Positions 16,818-25,306 of a DNA stretch of 56,249 nt are shown one piece after another. The stretch's first letter is position 1. The number at the start of each line of letters is the position of its first letter. The stretch is from assembly GCA_903951425.1 (NCBI GenBank), contig CAJBBX010000023.1, positions 1-56,249 of the forward strand, read 5' to 3'. The notes under the pieces were generated by a model. It made no database searches, had not been told where the DNA came from, and saw only the letters and a program-made list of their open reading frames with translations. A program made the translations under genes and the position numbers. Source of the DNA: an uncultured Chthonomonas sp. Lineage in GTDB: Bacteria; Armatimonadota; Chthonomonadetes; Chthonomonadales; CAJBBX01.

Positions 16818-19496
16818 ATGATGCATTGGGCGATGGCCATCGTGGCCGTAGCGGTGCTGGCCGGGGCGGCGACCGCCTCGCCGGAAATACGTTTCAGCCG
16901 TCCGGCCCGCGCTTGGGACCGCGAGGCGCTGCCCATCGGCAACGGGCGGATCGGGGCCATGGTCTTCGGGCGGACCGACACGGAGCGGATCCAGTTCAAC
17001 GACGTGACGCTCTGGTCCGGCGGCAAGAACCCCTCCGGCGCCTACGACGTGAAGACCTTCGGCACCTACCAGAGCTTCGGCGACCTGACCCTCGAGACCG
17101 CGTCCGGCGGCAGCCCGCGCCTGGTCTGCGCCAGCGGCCATGCGCCGGACCGCGAGGAGAACGGCCTGGCGGCCACCATGGACGGCAACCCCGACACCAA
17201 GTGGTGCGTCATCCACGAGGGCAAGCCGCTGATCTGGCAGATCGACCTGCCCCAGCAGCGCGTTGTGGCCGGTTACAGCCTCACCTCCGCGGATGATATG
17301 CCCCTGCGCGACCCACGCACCTGGCGGCTCGACGGTTCCGACGACGGCCAGCTCTGGACCCCGCTGGACTGGCACGACAACGAGCCGCCCTTTGCATCGC
17401 GGCACGAGAAGCGCCGCTTCGCGTTCGCCAACCAGCGCGGCTACCGCCACTACCGCATCGTCTTCAAGCCGGCGACCGATGCCACGCACTGCCAGGTCGC
17501 CGAGATCGCGCTGGACGACGTCTCCGCCGATCGGGTCCCAGCCGGCTATGAGCGCACGCTGGACCTGGCCACGGGTATTGCCCGTGCCCGCTGGACTGAG
17601 GGCGGCGTTACGTACACCCGCGAGGCTCTGGCTTCGGGTCCGGGACACGTGATCGTGGTTCGCCTGACAGCTGACCGACCGGGCAAGCTGGGCGGCGTGG
17701 TTCGCCTGACCGATGCTCGGAAGCTGGCCACACGCGCCGCCCCGAACACGCTGGCCTTCGCGGGCGCGCTTGAGAACGGCCTCCGGTACGCCGCCCGGCT
17801 CCGCGCTGTGGCGCAGGGCGGCTCAGTAGCGACCGTCAACGGAGCCCTGCGGTACCAGGGCTGCGACAGCCTGACGCTCATCCTCGGCTGCAGCACCGAC
17901 TACGCGCTGGACCCTGCAACCGGCTTCCGCTCAAGCAAGGACCCGGCCGAGGCGGTTTCGCGCCGCGTGGCCGCCGCCGCGCACCTTGCGTACGATCAGC
18001 TTCGCGCCGACCACATCCGAGCCCACGCCGCCCTCTTCGGACGCGTGAAGCTGGACCTGGGTGCCCCGCCGGTCGGCCTCGACACGCCTGCGCGCCTGAA
18101 GGCCTACGCCGCGGGCAGGCCCGATCCCGATCTCGAGGCCACCCTCTTCCAGTACGGACGTTACCTGCTCCTCTCATGCTCCCGCACGTCGCTGCCGGCC
18201 AACCTGCAGGGGCTCTGGGCCGACGACCTGCAGCCCGCTTGGTTCGCCGACTACCATACCAACATCAACCTCCAGATGAACTACTGGGGCGCCGAGCCGG
18301 GCAACCTGAGCGAGTGCGCCATGCCTCTGCTCCGCTGGGTCGAGGCCATGGTCCCGGGTAGCCGCGAGGCGACGCTGGCCTCGTTCGGCAAGGAGACGCC
18401 GGGATGGACCATGCGGACCAGCGTCAACGCATCGGGCGGCAACGGCTGGGAGTGGAACCTGCCTGCGTCGGCCTGGCTGGCCCAGCACTTCATGGACCAC
18501 TATGAGTTCACCGGCGACCGGGCTTTCCTGCGCGCCTCGGCGTGGCCCATCCTCCGCGATGTGAGCGAGTTCTGGCTCCACCACCTGGTCGAGCGCAACG
18601 GCAAGCTGGTGGCTCCCATGGGCTGGTCGCCCGAGCACGGCCCGCGTGAGGACGGCGTGGCCCACGACCAGCAGATCGTCTGGGACCTCTTCACGAACAC
18701 CCTCAACGCGGCCGATGCGCTGGGCGCGGACCCCGTCTTCCGAGCCCGCGTCGCCTCCGCCCGCGACCGTCTGCTCGGCCCGCAGGTGGGTTCCTGGGGG
18801 CAGATCATGGAGTGGACCACCGAGCGGCCGGAGTTGGAGAAGAGCGACCACCGGCACACCTCGCACCTCTTCGCGGTCTACCCGGGGAGGCAGATCAGCC
18901 TGAGCGCCACGCCCGAGTGGGCGAAGGCGGCGATCGTCTCGCTGGAGGGTCGGGCCACGACAGGCGACTCGCGGCGGTCATGGACTTGGCCCTGGCGTAC
19001 GGCCTTCTGGGCTCGGCTGGGACGGCCGGAGAAGGCGCACGAGATGGTCGCCAGCCTGCTCCGTTACAACACCATGGAGAACCTCTTCACGGTCCACCCG
19101 CCCTTTCAGATGGACGGCAACTTCGGCATCGTGGGCGGCATGGGCGAGATGCTGCTGCAGTCCCACGTTCGGGCGGCGGGCGCCAATGCGGGCTCGCTGA
19201 CGCACGAGATCGGCATCCTGCCCGCCCTGCCCTCGGCCTGGCGCGACGGCTCCTACTCCGGCATGCGCGCCCGCGGAGGATTTGAGCTTGGGGCGCAATG
19301 GGAGGCGGGTCGCTTGCGATCTGCGACGGTCCGATCCACGCTGGGCGGTGAGGCCGTGGTGCGCCTCCCCGGCGGCGCGTCGGGCGCGGCAGTGAGTACA
19401 CTGGAGGGCGAAGTCATCCGCGCCACGGCGGCGGGCAGCCTCCTACGCTTCGCAACGCGCCGCGGCCGAACGTACACCATTACGCCGGGCCCATAG
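16818..19496 (+). CDS. GH95 alpha-L-fucosidase with inserted F5/8C-like domain
   Basis: Start at the ATG at 16818 (GCGGAGG 7 bases upstream) gives 892 aa with a signal peptide ending near ATAS. The GH95 N-terminal sandwich begins LPIGNGRIGAMVFGRTD...FNDVTLWSGG. It is interrupted at about residues 95-238 by an F5/8C-like domain (TMDGNPDTKW, DGSDDGQLWTPL) and resumes at GYERTLDL. The catalytic (alpha/alpha)6 region has NLQGLWADDLQPAW, HTNINLQMNYW (N482 and N484), WSPEHG (E606, candidate acid) and QMDGNFG (D766), matching the known 1,2-alpha-L-fucosidase active site. It should invert and release terminal alpha-1,2-fucose outside the cytoplasm. A GT9 gene follows after 22 bases. Confidence 0.9.
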   Translation: MMHWAMAIVAVAVLAGAATASPEIRFSRPARAWDREALPIGNGRIGAMVFGRTDTERIQFNDVTLWSGGKNPSGAYDVKTFGTYQSFGDLTLETASGGSPRLVCASGHAPDREENGLAATMDGNPDTKWCVIHEGKPLIWQIDLPQQRVVAGYSLTSADDMPLRDPRTWRLDGSDDGQLWTPLDWHDNEPPFASRHEKRRFAFANQRGYRHYRIVFKPATDATHCQVAEIALDDVSADRVPAGYERTLDLATGIARARWTEGGVTYTREALASGPGHVIVVRLTADRPGKLGGVVRLTDARKLATRAAPNTLAFAGALENGLRYAARLRAVAQGGSVATVNGALRYQGCDSLTLILGCSTDYALDPATGFRSSKDPAEAVSRRVAAAAHLAYDQLRADHIRAHAALFGRVKLDLGAPPVGLDTPARLKAYAAGRPDPDLEATLFQYGRYLLLSCSRTSLPANLQGLWADDLQPAWFADYHTNINLQMNYWGAEPGNLSECAMPLLRWVEAMVPGSREATLASFGKETPGWTMRTSVNASGGNGWEWNLPASAWLAQHFMDHYEFTGDRAFLRASAWPILRDVSEFWLHHLVERNGKLVAPMGWSPEHGPREDGVAHDQQIVWDLFTNTLNAADALGADPVFRARVASARDRLLGPQVGSWGQIMEWTTERPELEKSDHRHTSHLFAVYPGRQISLSATPEWAKAAIVSLEGRATTGDSRRSWTWPWRTAFWARLGRPEKAHEMVASLLRYNTMENLFTVHPPFQMDGNFGIVGGMGEMLLQSHVRAAGANAGSLTHEIGILPALPSAWRDGSYSGMRARGGFELGAQWEAGRLRSATVRSTLGGEAVVRLPGGASGAAVSTLEGEVIRATAAGSLLRFATRRGRTYTITPGP

Positions 19497-19518
19497 CCGT
19501 CGAACTCAAGGAGCGACC

Positions 19519-20631
19519 TTGCACCATCCACCCGACCTGAGCCGCGCCAGGCGCCTGCTCATCGTGAAGCTGTCCGCCATAGGCGATGTGGTACACGGGC
19601 TGCCTGTGGCAGCGGCGCTGAAGCGCAGCTTCCCCCGCCTGGGTATCGACTGGGTTGCCGAGCCGCTTGCCGCTCCGCTGCTGCAGGGTTGCCCGGCCGT
19701 TGACGAGGTGATCGTCACCGCAAAGCGCCGCCGCTCCCAGCGCTTCACCGGCCAGGCCCTCCGTGAGACGCTGGCCCTGGGCCGGAGCCTGCGGGCGCGG
19801 GGCTACGACGTAGCGCTGGACATGCAGGGGCTCACCAAGAGCGCCGTCCTGACCGCGCTCTCCGGCGCGCCCTGCCGGTACGGCTACGACTGGACACGCG
19901 AGCTGGCCCCCCTCTTCGAGCGCCGCGTCCCCCGTGCCGAGGCGAGCCTGCACGTCGTAGACCAGCTCCTGGACGTGGCCGCTTATCTCGGCGCCGACAC
20001 CAGCGACCCCGTCTTCCCGTTGACCCTGGGCGAGGACGAACTGGCCGAAGCCCGCGCCGCGCTGGCCGGGGTCGGCATCGACGCATCGCAGCGGTTCGCC
20101 GTCTGCAACCCGACCGAAGGCGGCGGCACCGGCCAGAAGGGCTGGGCGCCCGACCGCATGGCAGAGGCCGTGCGTCGCCTGCAGGCCGAGGACAGCCTGC
20201 CCGTAGTCCTGGTCGGCTCGCCGGCCGACAAGGAGATCGCCGACCGGCTCTGCGCGGCTCAGACGCCGCCGCCCGCCAGCTTGGTGGGCCGGACGAGCCT
20301 GCGGCAGTTGGCCGCCGTGATCCAGTTGGCGGCCGTTCACCTCAGCGGCGACACCGGCTCCTCGCACATCGCTGCGGCGTTGGGCGTGCCGGCGGTGACC
20401 GTCTTCGGGCGATCGAACCCCGACCGGGTCTGCCCGTACGGCTATCGCCAGTACGTGGTGCATCACCGCGAGGCCTGCCACGATGTCTGCCGCCGCTTCC
20501 ATGAGACGGCGGCCATCAACACCACCCAGAAGTGCCTCGCCGACTCGCCGCGCTGCATGGGCGCCATCGAGACGGGAGAGGTGGTGTCCAGGGTGCGCCA
20601 AGCGCTGGCGGATCGCTACGGTCGGGGCTGA
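19519..20631 (+). CDS. GT9-family (heptosyltransferase-like) glycosyltransferase
   Basis: Start is TTG at 19519 with AAGGAG 5 bases upstream; the product is 370 aa, usual for the family. The N-terminal Rossmann half begins RLLIVKLSAIGDVVHGLPVAAALK. The C-terminal half carries VCNPTEGGGTGQKGW and the donor-site region HLSGDTGSSHIAAALGVPAVTVFG. The family transfers heptose or related sugars from ADP-sugar donors onto lipopolysaccharide core, in the cytoplasm. It follows the GH95 gene closely but works in the opposite metabolic direction, so co-transcription may be incidental. Its 3' end overlaps the convergent DUF1566 gene by 16 bases. Confidence 0.9.
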   Translation: MHHPPDLSRARRLLIVKLSAIGDVVHGLPVAAALKRSFPRLGIDWVAEPLAAPLLQGCPAVDEVIVTAKRRRSQRFTGQALRETLALGRSLRARGYDVALDMQGLTKSAVLTALSGAPCRYGYDWTRELAPLFERRVPRAEASLHVVDQLLDVAAYLGADTSDPVFPLTLGEDELAEARAALAGVGIDASQRFAVCNPTEGGGTGQKGWAPDRMAEAVRRLQAEDSLPVVLVGSPADKEIADRLCAAQTPPPASLVGRTSLRQLAAVIQLAAVHLSGDTGSSHIAAALGVPAVTVFGRSNPDRVCPYGYRQYVVHHREACHDVCRRFHETAAINTTQKCLADSPRCMGAIETGEVVSRVRQALADRYGRG

Positions 20632-22118
20632 GCCTCCAGCGGCGTCTTGTTCAGGAGCTTCAGGCCGTCTGCCGAGTACTCGTACAACACACCGTTCCGC
20701 AGGATGACGACGCCGCGGGTCGAGGCCTCCATCCGGCTCTCCATGCCCGCGTCCATTCGCATTTCGGGGCCCATCGGCGATGGCATGCCCGGCCCGGCAT
20801 TGGTCGCCTCCCGTGCGATGGGCGTCAGGTTCGGCTTCACCGGACGAGTGGCGCCGGACTGGAGGTCGCGCACCAGGCGCACGTAGTTCAGGATGTGGAT
20901 CGAGTCGCCCTGCGGACCCCGCCCCGATGCGAACACCGACGGATCGCCTGACTTGGGGTCGCTTCGCTGGCTACCGGCGCCGTGGATATCGATCCACAGC
21001 CCCATGTTGCCCAGCGACCTACCGAAGGCGACGTACACGGCCGTGTCGCCGCGCCCTTCGCCGTGGGTGGTGGAGGTCCAGTAGAAGGGATAGTCGGTCT
21101 GGCCGGCCTCGTTGGTGATGGCCGTGCAGCGGAAGAGCGGCGAGATGGCCGCCGACTGGGTGGCGTCCGGCGAACGGCCGTAGTCGACGATGCTCTGGAG
21201 CTCCTTGGCGTTGGGCAGGCGCCAGTCCGAGTAGCCGAGGTGCTTCGACCGGTTCCGCTCCTGGGCCAGCGCCAGCGCTTGCTGCCACGTCATGCCCTTG
21301 CCGCTGTCCTCCTGCTCCCACATCAAGCCGGTCGCCTGGTCCAGCACCAGCCCCTTGCCTGCCGGCTTTAGCTGGTTGATGCCGTAGCTCCTGGGGCCGC
21401 GGACGCACTGCACGAAGAAGGTCTTGGCGCGCCCACCGGGCATGGTGAGGCCGTACCCCTTGATCCTGCCGTCGGCGAAGTTCACGCCGAAGAGCAGCCT
21501 CCCGACGAAGTTGGTCTTCGCCATGTAGACCGTGCTTGAGGCGTACTGCGAGTCGATCACCCTATCGCCGTCCTCCTCCCTGCCGTAGGCGAACGCGAAC
21601 GCCTTCGTGTCGATGAACGGGATGAGCCCGCCGTTCGCGGCCGCCATCGGGCTCGGGTCGGTGCCCCGGAAGTCGATCAGCGAGTAGAGCTCCTTGATGG
21701 TGGGCAGCCGCCAGTCGGTGTAGCCGCCGTACCGCGCGGCGTTGAGGGCGGCGGGCCGCTTGCAGGCGGCCTCGTAGGTGAGCTTGTCGACAGCGGTCAG
21801 CGCCCCGTCGTTGTTCAGCTCAGGGCTCCTCTGCCACATAAGGCCCGTGACGAGGTCCCGCACCACCCTGCCGTCCTTGCCCACGGCATACACTGGGCGC
21901 CTGCCCTCGAACTGGCCGTCCTGCCCGTAGAAGGCCTCCGTGGGCCCCGGCGCGGCGAGCATCTGCCCACGGTCTGAAAAAATGCGCGTCTGGCCGGTGT
22001 CCGGCAATGGCGATGACAGCGGCTTTGTCTTGGCGGCTTGCTTGGGCGGCCCGGCGACCGCCTGGCCCAGCGATGCGGCGAGCAGGGCCGCGGAGAACAG
22101 GTGGCGATTGAGCATCAT
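20616..22118 (-). CDS. Secreted double-DUF1566 protein with C-terminal 'LRxGxLY' module
   Basis: ATG at 22118 with AGGAGGGG upstream gives 500 aa and a signal peptide (MMLNRHLFSAALLAASLGQAVA). There are two DUF1566 (Lcl C-terminal-like, C-type-lectin-related) domains. The first has TGLMWQRSP...YTDWRLPTIKELYSLIDF. The second has TGLMWEQEDSG...YSDWRLPNAKELQSIVDY. A Met-rich linker follows (MGPEMRMDAGMESRMEA). The end is VVILRNGVLYEYSADGLKLL, then NKTPLE. The same end module occurs in the Met/Gly-rich protein two genes upstream. The gene lies 13 bases after the PQQ-propeller gene, so the two should be co-transcribed. DUF1566 function is unknown beyond association with exported or surface proteins. 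Confidence 0.85.
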   Translation of the reverse strand: MMLNRHLFSAALLAASLGQAVAGPPKQAAKTKPLSSPLPDTGQTRIFSDRGQMLAAPGPTEAFYGQDGQFEGRRPVYAVGKDGRVVRDLVTGLMWQRSPELNNDGALTAVDKLTYEAACKRPAALNAARYGGYTDWRLPTIKELYSLIDFRGTDPSPMAAANGGLIPFIDTKAFAFAYGREEDGDRVIDSQYASSTVYMAKTNFVGRLLFGVNFADGRIKGYGLTMPGGRAKTFFVQCVRGPRSYGINQLKPAGKGLVLDQATGLMWEQEDSGKGMTWQQALALAQERNRSKHLGYSDWRLPNAKELQSIVDYGRSPDATQSAAISPLFRCTAITNEAGQTDYPFYWTSTTHGEGRGDTAVYVAFGRSLGNMGLWIDIHGAGSQRSDPKSGDPSVFASGRGPQGDSIHILNYVRLVRDLQSGATRPVKPNLTPIAREATNAGPGMPSPMGPEMRMDAGMESRMEASTRGVVILRNGVLYEYSADGLKLLNKTPLEAQPRP

Positions 22119-22131
22119 GGTCGGACCCCTC

Positions 22132-23439
22132 CTACTTGCCGAGACAGTACAAGAAACGCTGCGACCGCAGGTAGATGCGGCCCTGGCTGATGGCCGGGCT
22201 GGCGCTGCAGTCACTGGCGTCATCTTCAATCTTGTTGACCGCGATCTGCTCGAACTGCGGCCCGCTTCCCAGAATGAAGGTGCCGTTCGTGCGGCTCGTG
22301 GCGTAGAGCCTGCCGTCGGCCAACACCACCGAGGCGTAGACCGGCATCTTGTTCGACGGCGCGTCCAGTCGCTCCCGGTAGACCGGCTTACCCGTCTGCG
22401 CGTCGGTGCAGCATGCGTATCCCTGCTCGCTGACCCACATCAGGCGGCCCTGGCTGATCACCGGCGACGGCACATAGGGCGCCTGCGCGCTGGTCCAGAG
22501 CAGGTGCGTCTCCGTGACGTCGCCTTCGCCGCCGGCGCGTACTGCCGTCACCGATCGCCTGTTGAAGCCGCCCGCGATGTACATCACCCCACCGGCCGCT
22601 ACCGGGCTCGGACAGACGTTCCCGGCGGTATCGACCCGGGCGTACCAACGGAGCTTGCCGGTGTCGGCGTTGAGGCCCCATACCTCGCCCGCCACGGGGA
22701 CCACCAGGTCCGTGCGGCCCGGCGCCACTTCGAGGACGAGGGGCGTGGCATAGCAGAGCTCGGCGCCGGCGGCTTCGGCGGTCCAGACGACGGCGCCGGT
22801 CTTCTTGTCCAGCGCACGGATCGATCGGCTCTCCTCCGAGGCGTTCACGATCACCCAGTCCTTGTAGAGGACGGGGCTCGCGCCCGAGCCCCAGCGCCGG
22901 TTGCTGGAGCTTGTGCCCAGGCTGGTCTGCCAGAGCTTCTGTCCTTGGAGGTCGAACGCCAGGGCGCCGCTCTTGCCGAAGAAGACATAGACGCGCTCAC
23001 CGTCGGTGACCGGCGTGCTGCTGGCGTACCCATGCTCGGCCAGGTAGCCGGCGTAGGGGTCCTCCGGCAGCGTGGCGGCCACCGCCTGGTTCCAGAGTTG
23101 CTTTCCGGTCCGCTTGTCGAAGCAGATCAGGTGCCGCTTCAGGGCCGCCGGGTCGCTTGCAGCGCCGCCGGGGATGCCGTAGCCGGTGTAGCAGGTGACG
23201 AGTACCTTGTCTCCGAAGACGATAGGGCTGGAGCTGCCCGGTCCCGGCAGGGGGGCCTTCCAGGCGATGCCCTCGGTGGCGCTCCACCGCACAGGCAGCC
23301 CCTTCTCGGTCGCGATGCCTGAGGCCGCCGGGCCGCGGAACTGCGGCCAGTCATCAGCCTGGGCCGGGCCGCTTGGGTCGAGCAGCGCCACGACAGCGGC
23401 GAGGGCTGCGCACAACTGATGTACCGTGCTGAACATCAT
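22132..23439 (-). CDS. Exported PQQ-binding-like beta-propeller protein
   Basis: The product is 435 aa with a signal peptide and then DDWPQFRGPAASG, the opening typical of this class of PQQ-like propeller proteins. Repeated blades carry DKRTGKQLW, DKKTGAVVW, NADTGKLRWYA and DAQTGKPVYRERL. Two adjacent ATGs are possible starts; the ribosome site is weak. These proteins fold as eight-bladed propellers but generally lack proven quinone-dependent dehydrogenase activity, and some act as scaffolds or secreted binding proteins. It is paralogous to the gene at 36411-37673. Transcription continues into the DUF1566 gene after 13 bases. Confidence 0.88.
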   Translation of the reverse strand: MMFSTVHQLCAALAAVVALLDPSGPAQADDWPQFRGPAASGIATEKGLPVRWSATEGIAWKAPLPGPGSSSPIVFGDKVLVTCYTGYGIPGGAASDPAALKRHLICFDKRTGKQLWNQAVAATLPEDPYAGYLAEHGYASSTPVTDGERVYVFFGKSGALAFDLQGQKLWQTSLGTSSSNRRWGSGASPVLYKDWVIVNASEESRSIRALDKKTGAVVWTAEAAGAELCYATPLVLEVAPGRTDLVVPVAGEVWGLNADTGKLRWYARVDTAGNVCPSPVAAGGVMYIAGGFNRRSVTAVRAGGEGDVTETHLLWTSAQAPYVPSPVISQGRLMWVSEQGYACCTDAQTGKPVYRERLDAPSNKMPVYASVVLADGRLYATSRTNGTFILGSGPQFEQIAVNKIEDDASDCSASPAISQGRIYLRSQRFLYCLGK

Positions 23440-23559
23440 GGAGCCTGGGCCTCCGGCCGTTCACAATCAATGGTGCGTCCCGGTCGGGCGCTGGGCTCGG
23501 CCGGGACGTATGGGACATTCGTCGCGTGGTGCGGGTCGGTTAGTCATGAACGAAAGCCG

Positions 23560-24105
23560 CTACTTGGGGCGCTGCTGCATCCCGCCGCCCGGCATCCCGC
23601 CCTGCATTCCGCCCTGCATTCCGCCGGGCCGGCCGCCGGGGCGCATGGACGGCGCCTCGTCCTCAAGCGTCACCTTGTTGAGCAGCTTCAGCTCCTTGGC
23701 GGAGAACTGGTACAGCGTGTTGCCGCGCAGGATGTAGACGTATTCCGCGGTGGCCACCATGACTGGCGTCTGGCCGGGCCGGCCCATGCCGGGCATCATG
23801 CCCATCATGCCGGGTCCGCCCATGCCGGGCATTCCCTGGCCCATGCCGGGACCGCCCTGACCCATGCCGGGTCCGCCCATGCCGGGCCCCATGCCCGGTC
23901 CGCCCTGCATCATGCCGCCCTGCATCGGGTCGCCCTGCATCATGCCGCCCTGCATGGGATCGCCCTGCATGGGGCCGCCCTGGGCGATCTGAATGCTCCG
24001 CGAGCCCTTGGCGCTCTTGGACTTGACCTGCGCCCCAGCGGGGAGCAGCGCGACCGAGAAGAGCAGAGCGGCGGCCGCTACGGCCGGCAGTACTCGGATG
24101 TGCAT
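23560..24105 (-). CDS. Small secreted Met/Gly-rich protein with C-terminal 'LRxGxLY' module
   Basis: The product is 181 aa. ATG at 24105 follows GAGGAGGT. A signal peptide (about 1-25) is followed by a low-complexity tract (about 43-112) of MQGG/MQGD and GPGMGQ/GMGGPGM units. A short conserved module follows (YVYILRGNTLYQFSA, then KELKLLNKVTLE), and a second Gly/Met tail. The module matches the C-terminus of the DUF1566 protein at 20616-22118. The Met density could bind copper or silver or simply form a disordered linker; the sequence does not decide. It is the first of three minus-strand genes, with 120 bases before the PQQ-propeller gene. Confidence 0.8.
   Translation of the reverse strand: MHIRVLPAVAAAALLFSVALLPAGAQVKSKSAKGSRSIQIAQGGPMQGDPMQGGMMQGDPMQGGMMQGGPGMGPGMGGPGMGQGGPGMGQGMPGMGGPGMMGMMPGMGRPGQTPVMVATAEYVYILRGNTLYQFSAKELKLLNKVTLEDEAPSMRPGGRPGGMQGGMQGGMPGGGMQQRPK
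23755..23985. repeat. Coding low-complexity repeats in the Met/Gly-rich gene
   Basis: Short tandem and interspersed units such as CATGCCGGG, CCGCCCTG and ATCATGCCGCCCTGCAT encode the Gly-Met tract on the minus strand. They are in frame and irregular in spacing, so they are protein-coding repeats prone to slippage and length variation, not CRISPR. Confidence 0.7.
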
Positions 24106-24289
24106 GTGGATAGACCTCCTCTAGGTGGGTAGAACCGGGCGCCGATGGCATTGCGAAGGCTCCGTGCGTCCCTTGTAGCCATACTTACGCGGCGGATGGG
24201 CGACCGAAACAGGGAATGCGGGCCCGACGGCGAAACTAACCCGGCTTCGGTGTCCGAAGGGATAGGCGCACCGGAGCAAGGAGACCGAG

Positions 24290-25207
24290 ATGAACACACT
24301 GAACCTTGGGACGAGCGGCTTGCAGGTCCCGCAGGTGGCCCTGGGCTGTATGCGGATTGCAGGGCTGGACGAGAAGGCCGTTGATGAGCTGATCGGCGCC
24401 GCGCTGGAGTCCGGCATCACCTTCTTCGACCACGCCGACATCTACGGCGGGGGCAGGAGCGAGGAGGTCTTCGCGGCTTCCATCGCCCGGCTGGGCATTG
24501 ACCGTGGCCGCCTCATCATCCAGGACAAGTGCGGCATCCGGTCGGGCTTCTTCGACTTCTCCCGGGAGCACATCCTGGCGTCGGTGGACGGGATGCTCCA
24601 GCGCCTCCGCACTGACTTCATCGACGTGTTGCTGCTGCACAGGCCCGACGCGCTGGTGGAGCCTGACGAGGTGGCGGAGGCCTTTTCGCAGCTTCTGGAG
24701 AGCGGGAAGGTGCGCCATTTCGGCGTCAGCAACCATAACCCGGGCCAGATCAAGCTGCTGCAGGCGGGCCTGCCAATGCGGCTTCAGGCCAACCAGCTCC
24801 AGTTCAGCATCACCAACACCGGCATGATCGACCAGGGCCTGAACGTCAACATGGAGATCGACCGTTCGGTGGACCGCGACGGCGGCGTGCTGGACTTCTG
24901 CCGCCTGCAGCAGATGACCGTGCAGCCGTGGTCGCCGCTGCAACACGGCTTCTTCCGCGGCGCGTTCCTGGGTAGCCAGGAGTTCGCGGGGCTCAACGCC
25001 ACCATCGAGGCCGTCGCTGAGCAGTACGGCGTCTCCAGCACCTGCCTGGCCATCGCGTGGATCCTACGGCATCCGGCGAAGATGCAGCCCATCATCGGCA
25101 GCACGAACCCCGACCGCGTCCGCAAGGCCGCCGAGGCGTGCGACGTGGCCCTGACCCGGCCGCACTGGTACGAGATCTACCGGGCCGCGGGCAACACGCT
25201 GCCGTAG
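24290..25207 (+). CDS. Aldo/keto reductase (YdhF-like group)
   Basis: The product is 305 aa. ATG at 24290 follows AAGGAGA. The AKR tetrad is visible: D47 and Y52 in FFDHADIYGGG, K80 in IIQDKCG and H117 in VLLLHRPD. The C-terminal part has GSTNPDRVRKAAEAC, the usual NADP-phosphate loop. It is a cytoplasmic NAD(P)H-dependent reductase for aldehydes, ketones or sugar derivatives. It heads a plus-strand set with a Tat-exported GH29-like gene (99 bases later), URO-D-like, M60-like and Gfo/Idh/MocA genes, suggesting work on a sugar released by those enzymes. The specific substrate cannot be read. Confidence 0.93.
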   Translation: MNTLNLGTSGLQVPQVALGCMRIAGLDEKAVDELIGAALESGITFFDHADIYGGGRSEEVFAASIARLGIDRGRLIIQDKCGIRSGFFDFSREHILASVDGMLQRLRTDFIDVLLLHRPDALVEPDEVAEAFSQLLESGKVRHFGVSNHNPGQIKLLQAGLPMRLQANQLQFSITNTGMIDQGLNVNMEIDRSVDRDGGVLDFCRLQQMTVQPWSPLQHGFFRGAFLGSQEFAGLNATIEAVAEQYGVSSTCLAIAWILRHPAKMQPIIGSTNPDRVRKAAEACDVALTRPHWYEIYRAAGNTLP

Positions 25208-25306
25208 CGCGGCTCCGGCGTAGCGGGCGCGATGTAGAACGTAAAATGAAGCACTGGCCGCCGCCTGAGCCGCGGCGGCCCAGACCACGAGGGAGAACCA
25301 CACAAC

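Noticed and set aside
23755-23985. CRISPR-like spaced repeats
   Set aside because: The repeats are irregular, in frame and encode Gly/Met units. There are no constant-length spacers and no cas genes.
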